DNA of 12,232 nucleotides from JACQFZ01 sp041485885 (lineage in GTDB: Bacteria > Pseudomonadota > Gammaproteobacteria > Acidiferrobacterales > Sulfurifustaceae): assembly GCA_041485885.1 (NCBI GenBank), contig JBGPKL010000081.1, positions 1-12,232 of the forward strand, read 5' to 3'. Below are positions 1-7,855 of the stretch, one piece after another. Under the pieces are notes generated by a model. That model was not told the DNA's origin. It was given only the letters and a program-made list of their open reading frames with translations, and did not search any database. Every line of letters starts with the position of its first letter. The stretch's first letter is position 1. A program made the position numbers and the translations under genes.

Positions 1-212
1 AAACGGCTTATGCTGTACATGGGTTGTGGATCTCGACTGTTGAGTTGGCGCTCAGGGTTTTCACCCAAAACACCGAGATTCGCAACCTCTTTTCATCGTT
101 TCGCAAAAATATTCCGGACAGTAGTGCGCAAAAGCGGGAATGACAAGAATATCGGGAATGAAAAAGAGGATGGATGTCAGCAATCGCGCGAAGCGCGATA
201 CCACCCCACCCG
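1..212. other. Non-coding stretch downstream of cpoB
   Basis: No open frame here resembles a known protein, and I see no cloverleaf that would make a tRNA, although tRNA genes follow cpoB in some gammaproteobacteria. The stretch is less GC-rich than the genes around it. It contains the 9-base direct repeat CGGGAATGA at 135-143 and 153-161, which resembles the core of a dispersed repeat common in proteobacterial genomes, and a short hairpin at 183-199 that may end the tol-pal transcript. An AT-rich inverted pair (GTTTT at 57-61, AAAAC at 67-71) is too weak to interpret. Confidence 0.5.
183..199 (-). terminator. Possible terminator hairpin after cpoB
   Basis: A perfect 7-bp inverted repeat, ATCGCGC and GCGCGAT with a 3-base loop, lies 14 bases after the cpoB stop codon on the minus strand. 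It is placed where the tol-pal operon should end. No T-run follows directly; the nearest T-rich stretch is about 15 bases further on, so it is a poor match to a classical intrinsic terminator. Confidence 0.3.
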
Positions 213-1016
213 CTACCGCCCTTCTTTACTCATCTTCTCCAACCGTTGCTCGGCCGATCTCGCCACAGCGGTGTTCGGATAGCGCGTGACGATCTGGCTC
301 AATGTCTCGCGCGCCTTCGGGTACGCCGACAGCTCGTACTGGGTGTATCCGATCTTGAGCAGCGCGTCCGGCACCTTGGGGCTTTGCGGATAATTGTTGA
401 CGACTTTGCCGAACTCATCGAGCGCCGCGCGAAAGTCACGCCCGACGTACGCTGCCTCGCCGATCCAGTATTGCGCGTTGTCGGCGAGCGCGCCCCGAGG
501 ATTGCGCGCGATGAGTTCGCGAAAGCTCTTGGCCGCTTGCTCGTAAAGACCTTGCTTCATGAGCGCGAACGCGGCGTCGTACTGTTGCTGTTCCGAGGTT
601 GTGGGCGCGGCGCGCGAAGCTGCCGCCGAGCCGCCGACGGGAGGCGTCACGACCGTCACCGGTGGGCCGCCGGTTCCGCCCTCGGAGGTCTGGCCGGTGC
701 CGCGACGCTCGAGCTCGCGCAGCCGCCGGTCGAAGTCGACCATGGACTGGAGCTGGCGGTTCTTCATCTGCTCGAGCTGATGCGCTTGCACTTCGAGCTG
801 ACCGCGCAGGTCGCGCAACTGCGCTTGCAGAGCCTCCAACTCGTTGAGCAGCTCGATCAGACCTTGGCTTTGCGGCGCGACCGGCGCACCGGTCGGCGGA
901 GCACCCGGGCGAACCGCACGTCGATCCGGCGGCGGATCGGCGGCGTACGCGCCGCCGATCCACACAGCCGCTAACGACGCCGCGATGAAACGCCTCAGAT
1001 GCGGACCACGATTCAC
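213..1016 (-). CDS. cpoB: Cell division coordinator CpoB (YbgF), Tol-Pal system periplasmic protein
   Basis: This periplasmic protein of 267 residues links the Tol-Pal complex to peptidoglycan synthesis during outer-membrane constriction, a role known from E. coli. A signal peptide spans residues 1-25 (basic start, hydrophobic core, AYA before the cut). A coiled-coil segment at about 51-105, rich in Leu, Gln and Arg, matches the trimerising N-terminal domain. A Gly/Pro/Thr/Ser-rich linker covers about 106-142. Three TPR-like repeats fill about 145-252 (motifs such as YDAAFALMKQGLYEQAAKSF and AQYWIGEAAYVGRDFRAALD). Length is normal for the family. The start is GTG, overlapping the pal stop in the sequence GTGA, which implies translational coupling. 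It is the last gene of the operon, followed by a possible terminator. Confidence 0.93.
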   Translation of the reverse strand: MNRGPHLRRFIAASLAAVWIGGAYAADPPPDRRAVRPGAPPTGAPVAPQSQGLIELLNELEALQAQLRDLRGQLEVQAHQLEQMKNRQLQSMVDFDRRLRELERRGTGQTSEGGTGGPPVTVVTPPVGGSAAASRAAPTTSEQQQYDAAFALMKQGLYEQAAKSFRELIARNPRGALADNAQYWIGEAAYVGRDFRAALDEFGKVVNNYPQSPKVPDALLKIGYTQYELSAYPKARETLSQIVTRYPNTAVARSAEQRLEKMSKEGR

Positions 1017-1537
1017 CGGTAGAGGATCTCCACGCGGCGGTTTTGCGCCCAGGCGGACTCGTCGTGCCCCGGAGCAACCGGCTTCTCTTCACCGTAGGAA
1101 ACCGTCGTTATGCGGTTCGCGGGAACGCCGAGCACGCGCATGGCGCGCTCCACCGTTTGCGCGCGGCGCTCACCGAGCGCGATGTTGTACTCGCGCGTGC
1201 CGCGCTCGTCGCAATTCCCTTCGAGATGCACCTTCAGATTCGGATTGGAGGATAAATTGCGCGCGTGCGCCTCGACGATCTTGCGATTCTCATCGTCGAG
1301 TTGGCTCGAATCGAATGCGAAATAGACCCGCCGCTTCGCGATCAGCGCGGCATCGGCGGGAGTGCCGGAAAGCTCGCCCGCCTTCGGGCCGCTCGGCGAC
1401 GGCAGCGGCTGCGTCGGCGTTTGCGACGGCGTCGTCTTGTCCTCGACGGGTGGCGTCGTGCTGGTACCCGTGGCACAACCGGCAAGCCAAAGGCTTCCGG
1501 CCACAACCACTACGGCTAGGCCTAATTTTGTCTGCAT
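1013..1537 (-). CDS. pal: Peptidoglycan-associated lipoprotein Pal
   Basis: Pal is the outer-membrane lipoprotein that binds peptidoglycan and is moved to the division site by TolQRA and TolB. The 174-residue product has a lipoprotein signal with lipobox LAGC, so Cys21 is the expected lipidated residue. A Pro/Thr/Ser-rich tether follows (about 22-60), then an OmpA-like domain (about 65-174) with the hallmarks VYFAFDSS, EGNCDERGTREYN and a C-terminal NRRVEI. A GTG nine bases upstream (1546) is also in frame, but it touches the AAGGAG ribosome site directly. The ATG at 1537 has an 8-base spacer, so I chose it. It follows tolB after a short AT-rich gap and overlaps cpoB by 4 bases. Confidence 0.96.
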   Translation of the reverse strand: MQTKLGLAVVVVAGSLWLAGCATGTSTTPPVEDKTTPSQTPTQPLPSPSGPKAGELSGTPADAALIAKRRVYFAFDSSQLDDENRKIVEAHARNLSSNPNLKVHLEGNCDERGTREYNIALGERRAQTVERAMRVLGVPANRITTVSYGEEKPVAPGHDESAWAQNRRVEILYR

Positions 1538-1545
1538 GTCGAACA

Positions 1546-1551
1546 CTCCTT
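1546..1551 (-). promoter_or_regulatory. Ribosome binding site of pal
   Basis: AAGGAG on the minus strand, 8 bases before the ATG at 1537. It decides the pal start against the in-frame GTG at 1546, which overlaps the site itself. It sits in a 32-base gap after tolB that is much richer in A and T than the surrounding genes. This is a strong site, fitting an abundant lipoprotein. Confidence 0.75.
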
Positions 1552-1569
1552 ATATAGTTAATGGTGTAA

Positions 1570-2916
1570 TTAGTAATGAAGTTCCCGATTGTACGGCGAC
1601 CACGCCGGCTCGCGCACGTCGCCTTCCTCAAGACGGTAGAGTTGGCGCACTCGTCCGTCGGCGGAGACCGACGCCAACACGCCGCGGCCCTGCACTTCCG
1701 TCGCGTAGAGAATCATTCGCCCATTGGGAGCGAAGCTCGGCGACTCGTCGAGGGACGTGTCGGTCAGGACTTGCAGCGCCCCCGTGTCCAACCTAATCGT
1801 AGCAATACGAAAGCGTCCTTGCACCGAGCTGACGAGGGTCAGCGTGCGGCCGTCCGGCGCGTACGAAGCACGTGCATTGTAGTCGCCCTCGAAGGTAATG
1901 CGTTCAACCTGGCCGCCCTCCGCGGTCATGCGGTAGAGCTGCGGCCGGCCGGCCCGATCCGACGTGAAAATGAGATAACGCCCGTCCGGCGACCACGCGG
2001 GTTCGGTGTCGATGGCGGGATCGTTGGTCAGGCGCTTCAAGTCCTTGGTGGCTAGGTCGAGCACGTAGATTTCGGGGTTCCCGTCGCGCGAGAGCGCCAG
2101 CGCGAGGCGCTTGCCGTCCGGCGACCAGGCAGGTGCGCCGTTGATGCCTTTGAATTCCGCGATCAGATCGCGCCGGCCGTCGACCAGATTCTGGACATAC
2201 ACCTTCGGACGTTTGTCCTCGAACGAGACGTAGGCGATGCGCCGCCCGTCGAGCGACCAGGCCGGCGACAGCAGCGGCTCGGTGGCACGCACGACCGTAC
2301 GTGGGTTGTAGCCGTCGGAATCCGACACTTGCAGCTTGTACGTCGCGCTGTTCGGGCCGGCGTTCTCGCGAGTGATGTACGCGATCCGCGTATTGAACGC
2401 CCCCGGCTCGCCCGTCAGCTTCTCGTAAACGACGTCCGCGATCTGGTGCGCGACGGTGCGCAGCGTCTGCGCGTTCACGGTGTAGCGTAACCCCGCGAGC
2501 TGTACTTGCTTGAACACGTCGAACAACCGGAATTGAACCTCGTACCGCCCGTTCGCGGCCGGCGTGACGCTGCCGATCACGAGCGCCTCGGCCTTGATGA
2601 CGCGCCATTCCTTATATACGACGTCGCGATCGTCGGTCGGTGACGATACGAAATCCGTGCGCGGTAGGGTTAAGAAAAGTCCGCTGCGCCTGAGATCCGC
2701 GTCCACAATGTCGGCGATCGCTTGCGGCGGCTGGCCCGGACCGTTCCAGCCGAACGGCACAACGGCAATCGGAATGCCGGTGTCGACGCCCTGGGTAATT
2801 TCGATCGTGAGGATCGCTTGCGCCGGCGGCGCGGCGAAGAGCAAACAAAGCCAAGCCGCGGCAAACCACCGACGATTCCTGCCGCTTCTGTTCTCACCGG
2901 TTTGTTTCATCGTCAT
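1570..2916 (-). CDS. tolB: Tol-Pal translocation protein TolB
   Basis: TolB is the periplasmic beta-propeller that binds Pal and is pulled off it by TolA. The 448-residue product has a signal peptide ending with AQA at residues 32-34. The N-terminal domain (about 35-170) has the family start ITQGVDTGIPIAVVPF. The propeller follows from about 215 to 440, with six strands of the type PAWSxDGRxxAYxS, near residues 218, 262, 307, 352, 394 and 437. The length is close to the usual 430 or so; the excess lies mainly in a long, Arg-rich N-region of the signal peptide. The ATG overlaps the tolA stop in ATGA. A second ATG two codons later could also serve as the start. The protein ends six residues after the last propeller motif, as in homologues. 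Confidence 0.96.
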   Translation of the reverse strand: MTMKQTGENRSGRNRRWFAAAWLCLLFAAPPAQAILTIEITQGVDTGIPIAVVPFGWNGPGQPPQAIADIVDADLRRSGLFLTLPRTDFVSSPTDDRDVVYKEWRVIKAEALVIGSVTPAANGRYEVQFRLFDVFKQVQLAGLRYTVNAQTLRTVAHQIADVVYEKLTGEPGAFNTRIAYITRENAGPNSATYKLQVSDSDGYNPRTVVRATEPLLSPAWSLDGRRIAYVSFEDKRPKVYVQNLVDGRRDLIAEFKGINGAPAWSPDGKRLALALSRDGNPEIYVLDLATKDLKRLTNDPAIDTEPAWSPDGRYLIFTSDRAGRPQLYRMTAEGGQVERITFEGDYNARASYAPDGRTLTLVSSVQGRFRIATIRLDTGALQVLTDTSLDESPSFAPNGRMILYATEVQGRGVLASVSADGRVRQLYRLEEGDVREPAWSPYNRELHY

Positions 2917-3719
2917 CGAGGCTTAAAAATAAAATCTATTTCCCGATAGTATTCGAACAGATCCGGATCGTTCGGAATCGGCAACGGAGACGCCTTGTAC
3001 ACAGCGGGTGGGACAGATCGATCGAAGATTGGGTTCCCACTTCCTTTAATTACCGTCGCCTGAAGCACCTCGCCCCCGGGGGCCAAACGCACACGCACCA
3101 GACATTCAAGTCCTGGGGAGGTACCGACCGCCGTCCAATTTCGCGTCACCTTCTGTTGGATGAGCGGCTTGTACTTGTCCATCTCGCTCGCGGCCCGCCC
3201 TGTGCGCGCCGCCGCAGCGCGTGTCTTCTCTTCATCCGCGAGCTGCTGCTTGAGTGAAGCTTCCGCCGCTTTGCGGCTCTCCTCGTCTTCCTGCTTCTTC
3301 CGCGCCTTGCGTTCGGTCTCGGCCTCCACCTTCTTCCGCTCTTCCTCGCGGCGCTTGGTGTCTTCCTCCTGTTTGCGCTTCTGCTCCGCTTGACGCTGCT
3401 TTTCGACTTCCTCTTTTTTGTGACGCTCCTCCAGGCGGCGTTCCTCTTCGCGCTTCCTTTGCGCCTCCGCATCCTGGCGCTTGCGCTCGGCTTCGGCCTT
3501 CTTGCGTTCTTCCTCCGCGCGCCGGCGCTCGTCTTCAAGTTTTTTCTTTTCCGGATCCTCGGCAACGACCGCCTGTATCGTGTTCTCCGGCGTGGCGGTC
3601 GTCGGCGAGCTCGTCCAGCGGAAACCGATCACGAGCCCCGCGATCACGACGACATGCACCAACAGCGCGTAGGCGATCGCGCGGTAACGGCCGGGATTGC
3701 GTCGGATGCGGTTACGCAC
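2913..3719 (-). CDS. tolA: Cell envelope integrity protein TolA
   Basis: TolA is the inner-membrane protein that carries force from TolQR to TolB-Pal. The 268-residue product has a short basic cytoplasmic tail, one membrane helix (about 14-34), a long charged helix of Lys, Glu, Arg, Ala and Gln (about 57-172), and a C-terminal TolA/TonB-like domain (about 180-268) with LECLVRVRLAPGGEVLQATV and KASPLPIP. The helix is short: E. coli TolA has 421 residues, mostly because its middle domain is longer. The start is GTG, eight bases inside the end of tolR, with no convincing Shine-Dalgarno sequence, so translation probably depends on tolR. No later ATG would keep the membrane helix. Confidence 0.94.
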   Translation of the reverse strand: MRNRIRRNPGRYRAIAYALLVHVVVIAGLVIGFRWTSSPTTATPENTIQAVVAEDPEKKKLEDERRRAEEERKKAEAERKRQDAEAQRKREEERRLEERHKKEEVEKQRQAEQKRKQEEDTKRREEERKKVEAETERKARKKQEDEESRKAAEASLKQQLADEEKTRAAAARTGRAASEMDKYKPLIQQKVTRNWTAVGTSPGLECLVRVRLAPGGEVLQATVIKGSGNPIFDRSVPPAVYKASPLPIPNDPDLFEYYREIDFIFKPR

Positions 3720-4140
3720 CGCGATCGGTCGGGGCCGGCGTTTCCGTGATGAGACCTACGCTCGGCGCGCCGGCCGCCTGCAACAGCGTCATCGCCTTGA
3801 CGACATGTCCATACTCGGCATTGCGGTCGCCGCGAATCATCACCGGCGTGTGCGGACGCGCCCGCAGGATACCTTGAACCTTGCGCTTCAACTCCTCGGG
3901 CGCCACCCGCCGATCGTCCAAGTAATAACGTCCGTCGCGATCGATGGTGACCACGAGCGTTTCGCGATCCTGAGTATCGACCGCCTTCGCCGCCGCTTGC
4001 GGCAGATCCACCTTCACGCCCTGAGTAAGGAGCGGCGCCGTGATCATGAAAATGACGAGCAGCACCAGCATCACGTCGATGTACGGCACGACGTTGATCT
4101 CGCTCATCAGGCGGCGGCGCTTGCGGCCGAATCCTTCCAC
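3712..4140 (-). CDS. tolR: Biopolymer transport protein TolR
   Basis: TolR is part of the proton-driven TolQ-TolR motor in the inner membrane. The 142-residue product shows the ExbD/TolR plan: a basic cytoplasmic start, SEINVVPYIDVMLVLLVIFM as the single membrane helix, and a periplasmic domain ending in the typical LLQAAGAPSVGLIT. Asp22 in the membrane helix matches the essential proton-carrying Asp23 of E. coli TolR. The start is GTG three bases after the tolQ stop. The next in-frame ATG (codon 12) would remove the conserved basic segment, so I prefer GTG. The end overlaps tolA by 8 bases. Confidence 0.95.
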   Translation of the reverse strand: MEGFGRKRRRLMSEINVVPYIDVMLVLLVIFMITAPLLTQGVKVDLPQAAAKAVDTQDRETLVVTIDRDGRYYLDDRRVAPEELKRKVQGILRARPHTPVMIRGDRNAEYGHVVKAMTLLQAAGAPSVGLITETPAPTDRGA

Positions 4141-4143
4141 GCT

Positions 4144-4842
4144 CTAGCTCCGTGCCGCGAACGCCTGGCGTTGCAAGATGCTCGAGAACTCCGCCATGAA
4201 GATTTCGTAGCGCGTCACCAAACGCTCGGTCTGACTCGAGTAGCGGTTGTAGGCGATCACCGCGGGAATGGCGGCGAAGAGGCCGACCGCTGTCGCGATC
4301 AACGCCTCGGCGATACCCGGCGCCACGTGACCGATGGTGGGCTGCTGTACCGCACCGAGCGAGCGGAATGAATTCATGATGCCCCACACCGTGCCGAAGA
4401 GACCGACGTAAGGGCTGGTCGACCCCACCGTCGCGAGAAACGGCAAATGCATCTCGAGATAATCCAGCTCGCGCGTGAGCGTGACGCGCATCGCGCGCTG
4501 CACACCCTCGAGGATCTCCATCGGCTGCATGTTCGGCTGGCCGACGAGGCGCTTGTACTCGCGGAAGCCCTCGACGAACAAGCTCTCCATGCCGGTCGGG
4601 TTCGCGCCCTTGGCGGCGGTCTCGTTATACATTTGCACGACGTTGCCGCCCGACCAGAACCGCCGCTCGAAGCGGCTCGCGACCGCTTGCGCCGAGCGCA
4701 GCGCATACCATTTGCGGAAGATCATGGTCCATGAAACCACCGAGGCCAGCATGAGCAACGCGATGACGAGCTTGACCGGCAGGCTCGCGTTTAGAATGAG
4801 CGTGAGCAGGGCCAGACCTTCGGGCGAAGCGACGACGTTCAT
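4144..4842 (-). CDS. tolQ: Proton channel protein TolQ
   Basis: TolQ forms the pentameric stator around TolR and couples the proton gradient to TolA movement. The 232-residue protein has three membrane helices (about 21-42, 133-156 and 170-195) with a large cytoplasmic loop between the first two, as in the ExbB/TolQ/MotA family. The signature VGSTSPYVGLFGTVWGIM is present. Thr151 and Thr184 match the conserved channel threonines of E. coli TolQ (145 and 178). Length is standard. The ATG overlaps the ybgC stop in ATGA, so the two genes are coupled. Confidence 0.97.
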   Translation of the reverse strand: MNVVASPEGLALLTLILNASLPVKLVIALLMLASVVSWTMIFRKWYALRSAQAVASRFERRFWSGGNVVQMYNETAAKGANPTGMESLFVEGFREYKRLVGQPNMQPMEILEGVQRAMRVTLTRELDYLEMHLPFLATVGSTSPYVGLFGTVWGIMNSFRSLGAVQQPTIGHVAPGIAEALIATAVGLFAAIPAVIAYNRYSSQTERLVTRYEIFMAEFSSILQRQAFAARS

Positions 4843-5249
4843 GCGGTGACCTCATTCAGGCGCGCGGCGAGCGCGACCGGGAGCGCGCGCGGCACGAACG
4901 TCGCCGCATCCAGACAGGCGACGCGTACTTCGCCTTCGCACAGCAGTGTATCGGCGCGCCGCACGGGTTGCGCGAACGTGATGCTGGCGCCGCCGCGGTC
5001 AGTGATCACCGCGCCGACGTCGATCACATCGTTGAAGCGCGCGGGCTTGAAGAATTCAATGCGGGCGGAACGCACGGCGAAGATTACGCCTTCGCGCCGC
5101 GCGAGCTCATCCTGCTCGACGCCGAGCGACCGCAGCCATTCGGTGCGCGCGCGCTCCATGAACTTGAGATAGTTGGCATAGTAGACGATGCCGGCGCCAT
5201 CGGTGTCTTCATAGTAGACGCGGATTGTAATCGCAAATGGTCGCTGCAT
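4839..5249 (-). CDS. ybgC: Acyl-CoA thioesterase YbgC, tol-pal associated
   Basis: YbgC is a cytoplasmic hot-dog-fold thioesterase that is regularly the first gene of tol-pal operons. The 136-residue product starts near the motif RVYYEDTDGAGIVYYANYLK. Asp17 in DTD corresponds to the catalytic Asp18 of E. coli YbgC. The family ERARTEWLRSLG and the C-terminal PRALP are present. The active-site loop reads DGAG where E. coli has DAGG. The open frame extends upstream to a TTG at 5327, but that extension resembles no homologue, and the ATG at 5249 gives the family length. No good ribosome site is visible before it. It lies 98 bases after ruvB and overlaps tolQ by 4 bases. Confidence 0.92.
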   Translation of the reverse strand: MQRPFAITIRVYYEDTDGAGIVYYANYLKFMERARTEWLRSLGVEQDELARREGVIFAVRSARIEFFKPARFNDVIDVGAVITDRGGASITFAQPVRRADTLLCEGEVRVACLDAATFVPRALPVALAARLNEVTA

Positions 5250-5312
5250 GCCGATGCGGTCGTTAGATTTTCCAAAGCCGGCGAGGCGTGGACATGCGCG
5301 ACGCCGAAGTGA

Positions 5313-5344
5313 GTTGAAACAGGACAAAAATGGACTGGTTCAAC
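5313..5344. repeat. 32-bp imperfect inverted repeat after ruvB
   Basis: Arms GTTGAAACAG (5313-5322) and CTGGTTCAAC (5335-5344) pair at nine of ten positions around a 12-base loop. It lies three bases after the ruvB stop, at the head of the gap before ybgC. On the minus strand it would form a hairpin with a T-rich loop but no T-run after it. It could be a weak terminator of the ruv genes, an mRNA processing site, or an operator for the tol-pal promoter. The sequence does not decide between these. Confidence 0.5.
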
Positions 5345-5347
5345 GTC

Positions 5348-6397
<1,050 letters not shown>

Positions 6398-6405
6398 ATA
6401 AAACA

Positions 6406-6516
6406 CATCAGCGAACCAACTCTCCCTCTCCCTCCGGGAGAGGGATGGAGTGAGGGTTGCCCGGTTCAACTCCCTCCCTCATCCCCGCCCCTTCTCCCGG
6501 AGGGAGAAGGGAGTTA
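6406..6516. repeat. REPIN-like palindromic repeat pair, copy A (ruvA-ruvB gap)
   Basis: Two related hairpin units face each other in the ruvA-ruvB gap. The left unit (6406-6456) has a 9-bp stem, CCCTCTCCC and GGGAGAGGG, with loop TCC. The right unit (about 6472-6516) has a 10-bp stem, CCCTTCTCCC and GGGAGAAGGG, with loop GGA, the reverse orientation. About 15 unrelated bases separate them. The left unit matches the left unit of copy B at 7700-7750 in 48 of 51 positions. It looks like a REP doublet, a class usually moved in trans by a REP-associated transposase; none is in this window. Confidence 0.85.
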
Positions 6517-6541
6517 AGGGCTCCACTGCCTAGGAACGGTC

Positions 6542-7135
6542 TCATACTGCCATGGCCCTGAGCGCCTGGCGAATGATCTCCTCGGTGCTCAACCCCCGGT
6601 TCGGCGCGCCGCGCACCGCGCGCGACGCCTCCTGCGGTTTGTAACCGAGCGCGATGAGCGCGCTCACCGCCTCGCCGACGGAATCGCGCTCGACGGGCGC
6701 CGCGGACGATATGGCCGGCGCCGCCGAGGTTTCGCTCAACAATTTATCGCGCAGCTCGACGATCAAGCGCTCCGCGGTCTTGCGACCGATGCCCGGTACC
6801 TGGATCAAGCGCGCAACGTCCTCTGCGGCGATGCAGCGGACCAATTGATCCTCGGTAAGACCGGACAACACCGCGAGCGCGACGCGCGGGCCGATGCCGT
6901 TGACCTTGAGCAACTCGCGAAACTGCCGTCGCTGCGACTCGCGGCCGAAACCGTAGAGCAAATGCGCGTCTTCGCGTACAACCAAATGCGTGTGCAGCAG
7001 CACGGTATCGCCGACCGCCGGCAAATCGTAGAACGTCGTCATCGGCGCCTCGAGCTCGTAACCGACGCCACCCACGTCCACCAACAGCGCCGGCGGCTCT
7101 TTGCGCACCAACGTGCCGCGCAGCCGGCCGATCAT
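6542..7135 (-). CDS. ruvA: Holliday junction DNA helicase subunit RuvA
   Basis: RuvA binds the four-way junction as a tetramer and loads RuvB. The 197-residue product starts MIGRLRGTL, as in the family, with the OB-fold domain at about 1-62. The acidic pin residues Glu55 and Asp56 are present. Two helix-hairpin-helix motifs follow, near 75-91 (VNGIGPRVALAV) and 110-128 (IQVPGIGRKTAERLIVEL). An Ala/Ser-rich linker (134-150) leads to the RuvB-binding domain (about 151-197, SVGEAVSALIALGYKPQEA). An in-frame upstream codon at 7222 would add 29 residues lying inside ruvC; I reject it because the ATG at 7135 gives the exact conserved start and overlaps the ruvC stop in ATGA. Confidence 0.97.
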   Translation of the reverse strand: MIGRLRGTLVRKEPPALLVDVGGVGYELEAPMTTFYDLPAVGDTVLLHTHLVVREDAHLLYGFGRESQRRQFRELLKVNGIGPRVALAVLSGLTEDQLVRCIAAEDVARLIQVPGIGRKTAERLIVELRDKLLSETSAAPAISSAAPVERDSVGEAVSALIALGYKPQEASRAVRGAPNRGLSTEEIIRQALRAMAV

Positions 7136-7656
7136 GCCACGCCCCGCGCGTAGTCTCGGCGGGACAGGCCGCGGCGCAACGCCAGCACCCCGAGGGTGTG
7201 GTGCGCATGGCAGATCGCGCACGCGAGGGCGTCGGCGGCGTCTGGCGGCGGCGCGCGGTCAAGATCGAGCAGCACCCGCACCATGTGCTGCACTTGCTGC
7301 TTCTCCGCCCGACCGCGGCCGACGATCGCGGATTTGATTTCGGTGGCGGAATACTCGCTCACTTGCAGCCCGCCGTTGACACCGGCGCAGATCGCCGCGC
7401 CGCGCGCCTGGCCGAGCTTGAGCGCCGAGTCGGCGTTGCGCGCTAAGAACACGCGCTCGGCGGCAAACACCGTCGGTTGAAACGACGCGATGATTTCGCC
7501 GACGCCGTCGTAGATGCTTTTCAAACGATCGGCGAGCGCGCCGGCGGGAGCGCGAATGCAGCCGCTCGAGATGTATTGCAGTCTGCCGTTGCGCAGCACC
7601 TGCACGACGCCGAAACCGGTCACTCGCGAGCCGGGATCGATGCCGAGAACACGCAT
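7132..7656 (-). CDS. ruvC: Crossover junction endodeoxyribonuclease RuvC
   Basis: RuvC is the dimeric resolvase that cuts Holliday junctions at matched sites. The 174-residue product has the RNase-H-like start MRVLGIDPGSRVTGFGVV and the four acidic catalytic residues Asp7, Glu67, Asp139 and Asp142, matching Asp7, Glu66, Asp138 and Asp141 of E. coli. Phe70 in VFLARNADSALKLGQARG matches the residue that stacks on the junction base. Length is normal. The stop overlaps the ruvA start in ATGA. No strong ribosome site precedes its ATG, and I found no LexA box (CTGT-N8-ACAG) upstream, unlike the SOS-controlled ruvAB of E. coli. Confidence 0.97.
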   Translation of the reverse strand: MRVLGIDPGSRVTGFGVVQVLRNGRLQYISSGCIRAPAGALADRLKSIYDGVGEIIASFQPTVFAAERVFLARNADSALKLGQARGAAICAGVNGGLQVSEYSATEIKSAIVGRGRAEKQQVQHMVRVLLDLDRAPPPDAADALACAICHAHHTLGVLALRRGLSRRDYARGVA

Positions 7657-7699
7657 CAGCGAAGTTGACCCGCGATCGTTGCGCCGATCTTATGAACCG

Positions 7700-7812
7700 C
7701 ATCAGCGAACCAGCTCCCCCTCTCCCTCCGGGAGAGGGATGGGGTGAGGGGATGCGCGTGCCGAACCTTGGCAACCCTCACCCTCATTCCCTCTCCCGGA
7801 GGGAGAGGGAGG
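7700..7812. repeat. REPIN-like palindromic repeat pair, copy B (ruvC-yebC gap)
   Basis: This is the second copy of the element at 6406-6516, with the same architecture. The left unit (7700-7750) has stem CCCTCTCCC and GGGAGAGGG with loop TCC. The right unit (about 7775-7812) has the same stem with loop GGA, in reverse orientation. Twenty-four bases of unrelated sequence lie between them. Identity to copy A is 48/51 in the left unit, including the flank CATCAGCGAACCA, but the middle differs. It fills most of the 199-base gap between ruvC and yebC and may fold in the mRNA. Confidence 0.85.
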
Positions 7813-7855
7813 CGAGCCGTTGCGCGCTTGCGCGCGCGTTTCGTTAGATCGCGCA

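Noticed and set aside
174..1557. Long plus-strand frames opposite cpoB and pal
   Set aside because: They are antisense shadows of GC-rich genes: Arg- and Ala-rich with no recognisable motif, while the minus strand encodes complete, well-conserved proteins.
1538..1569. Internal promoter before pal (TATATA in the AT-rich gap)
   Set aside because: The TATATA touches the ribosome site, so transcription would begin at or beyond the pal ATG, and no good -35 box lies at the right distance.
3146..3877. Extra frames inside tolA and tolR
   Set aside because: They arise from the repetitive Lys/Glu/Arg codons of the TolA helix read in other frames and have no independent start signals or motifs.
6398..6469. 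N-terminal extension of ruvB (peptide with TLTPSLSRRERE)
   Set aside because: The extension is encoded by the palindromic repeat, a well-known source of false peptides. The conserved RuvB start is the ATG at 6397.
6406..7812. CRISPR array
   Set aside because: There are only two copies over 1.3 kb with genes between them and no regular spacers; the hairpin doublets fit REP elements instead.
7657..7855. LexA-type SOS operator before ruvC
   Set aside because: No CTGT-N8-ACAG match is present in the gap, which is mostly filled by the palindromic repeat.
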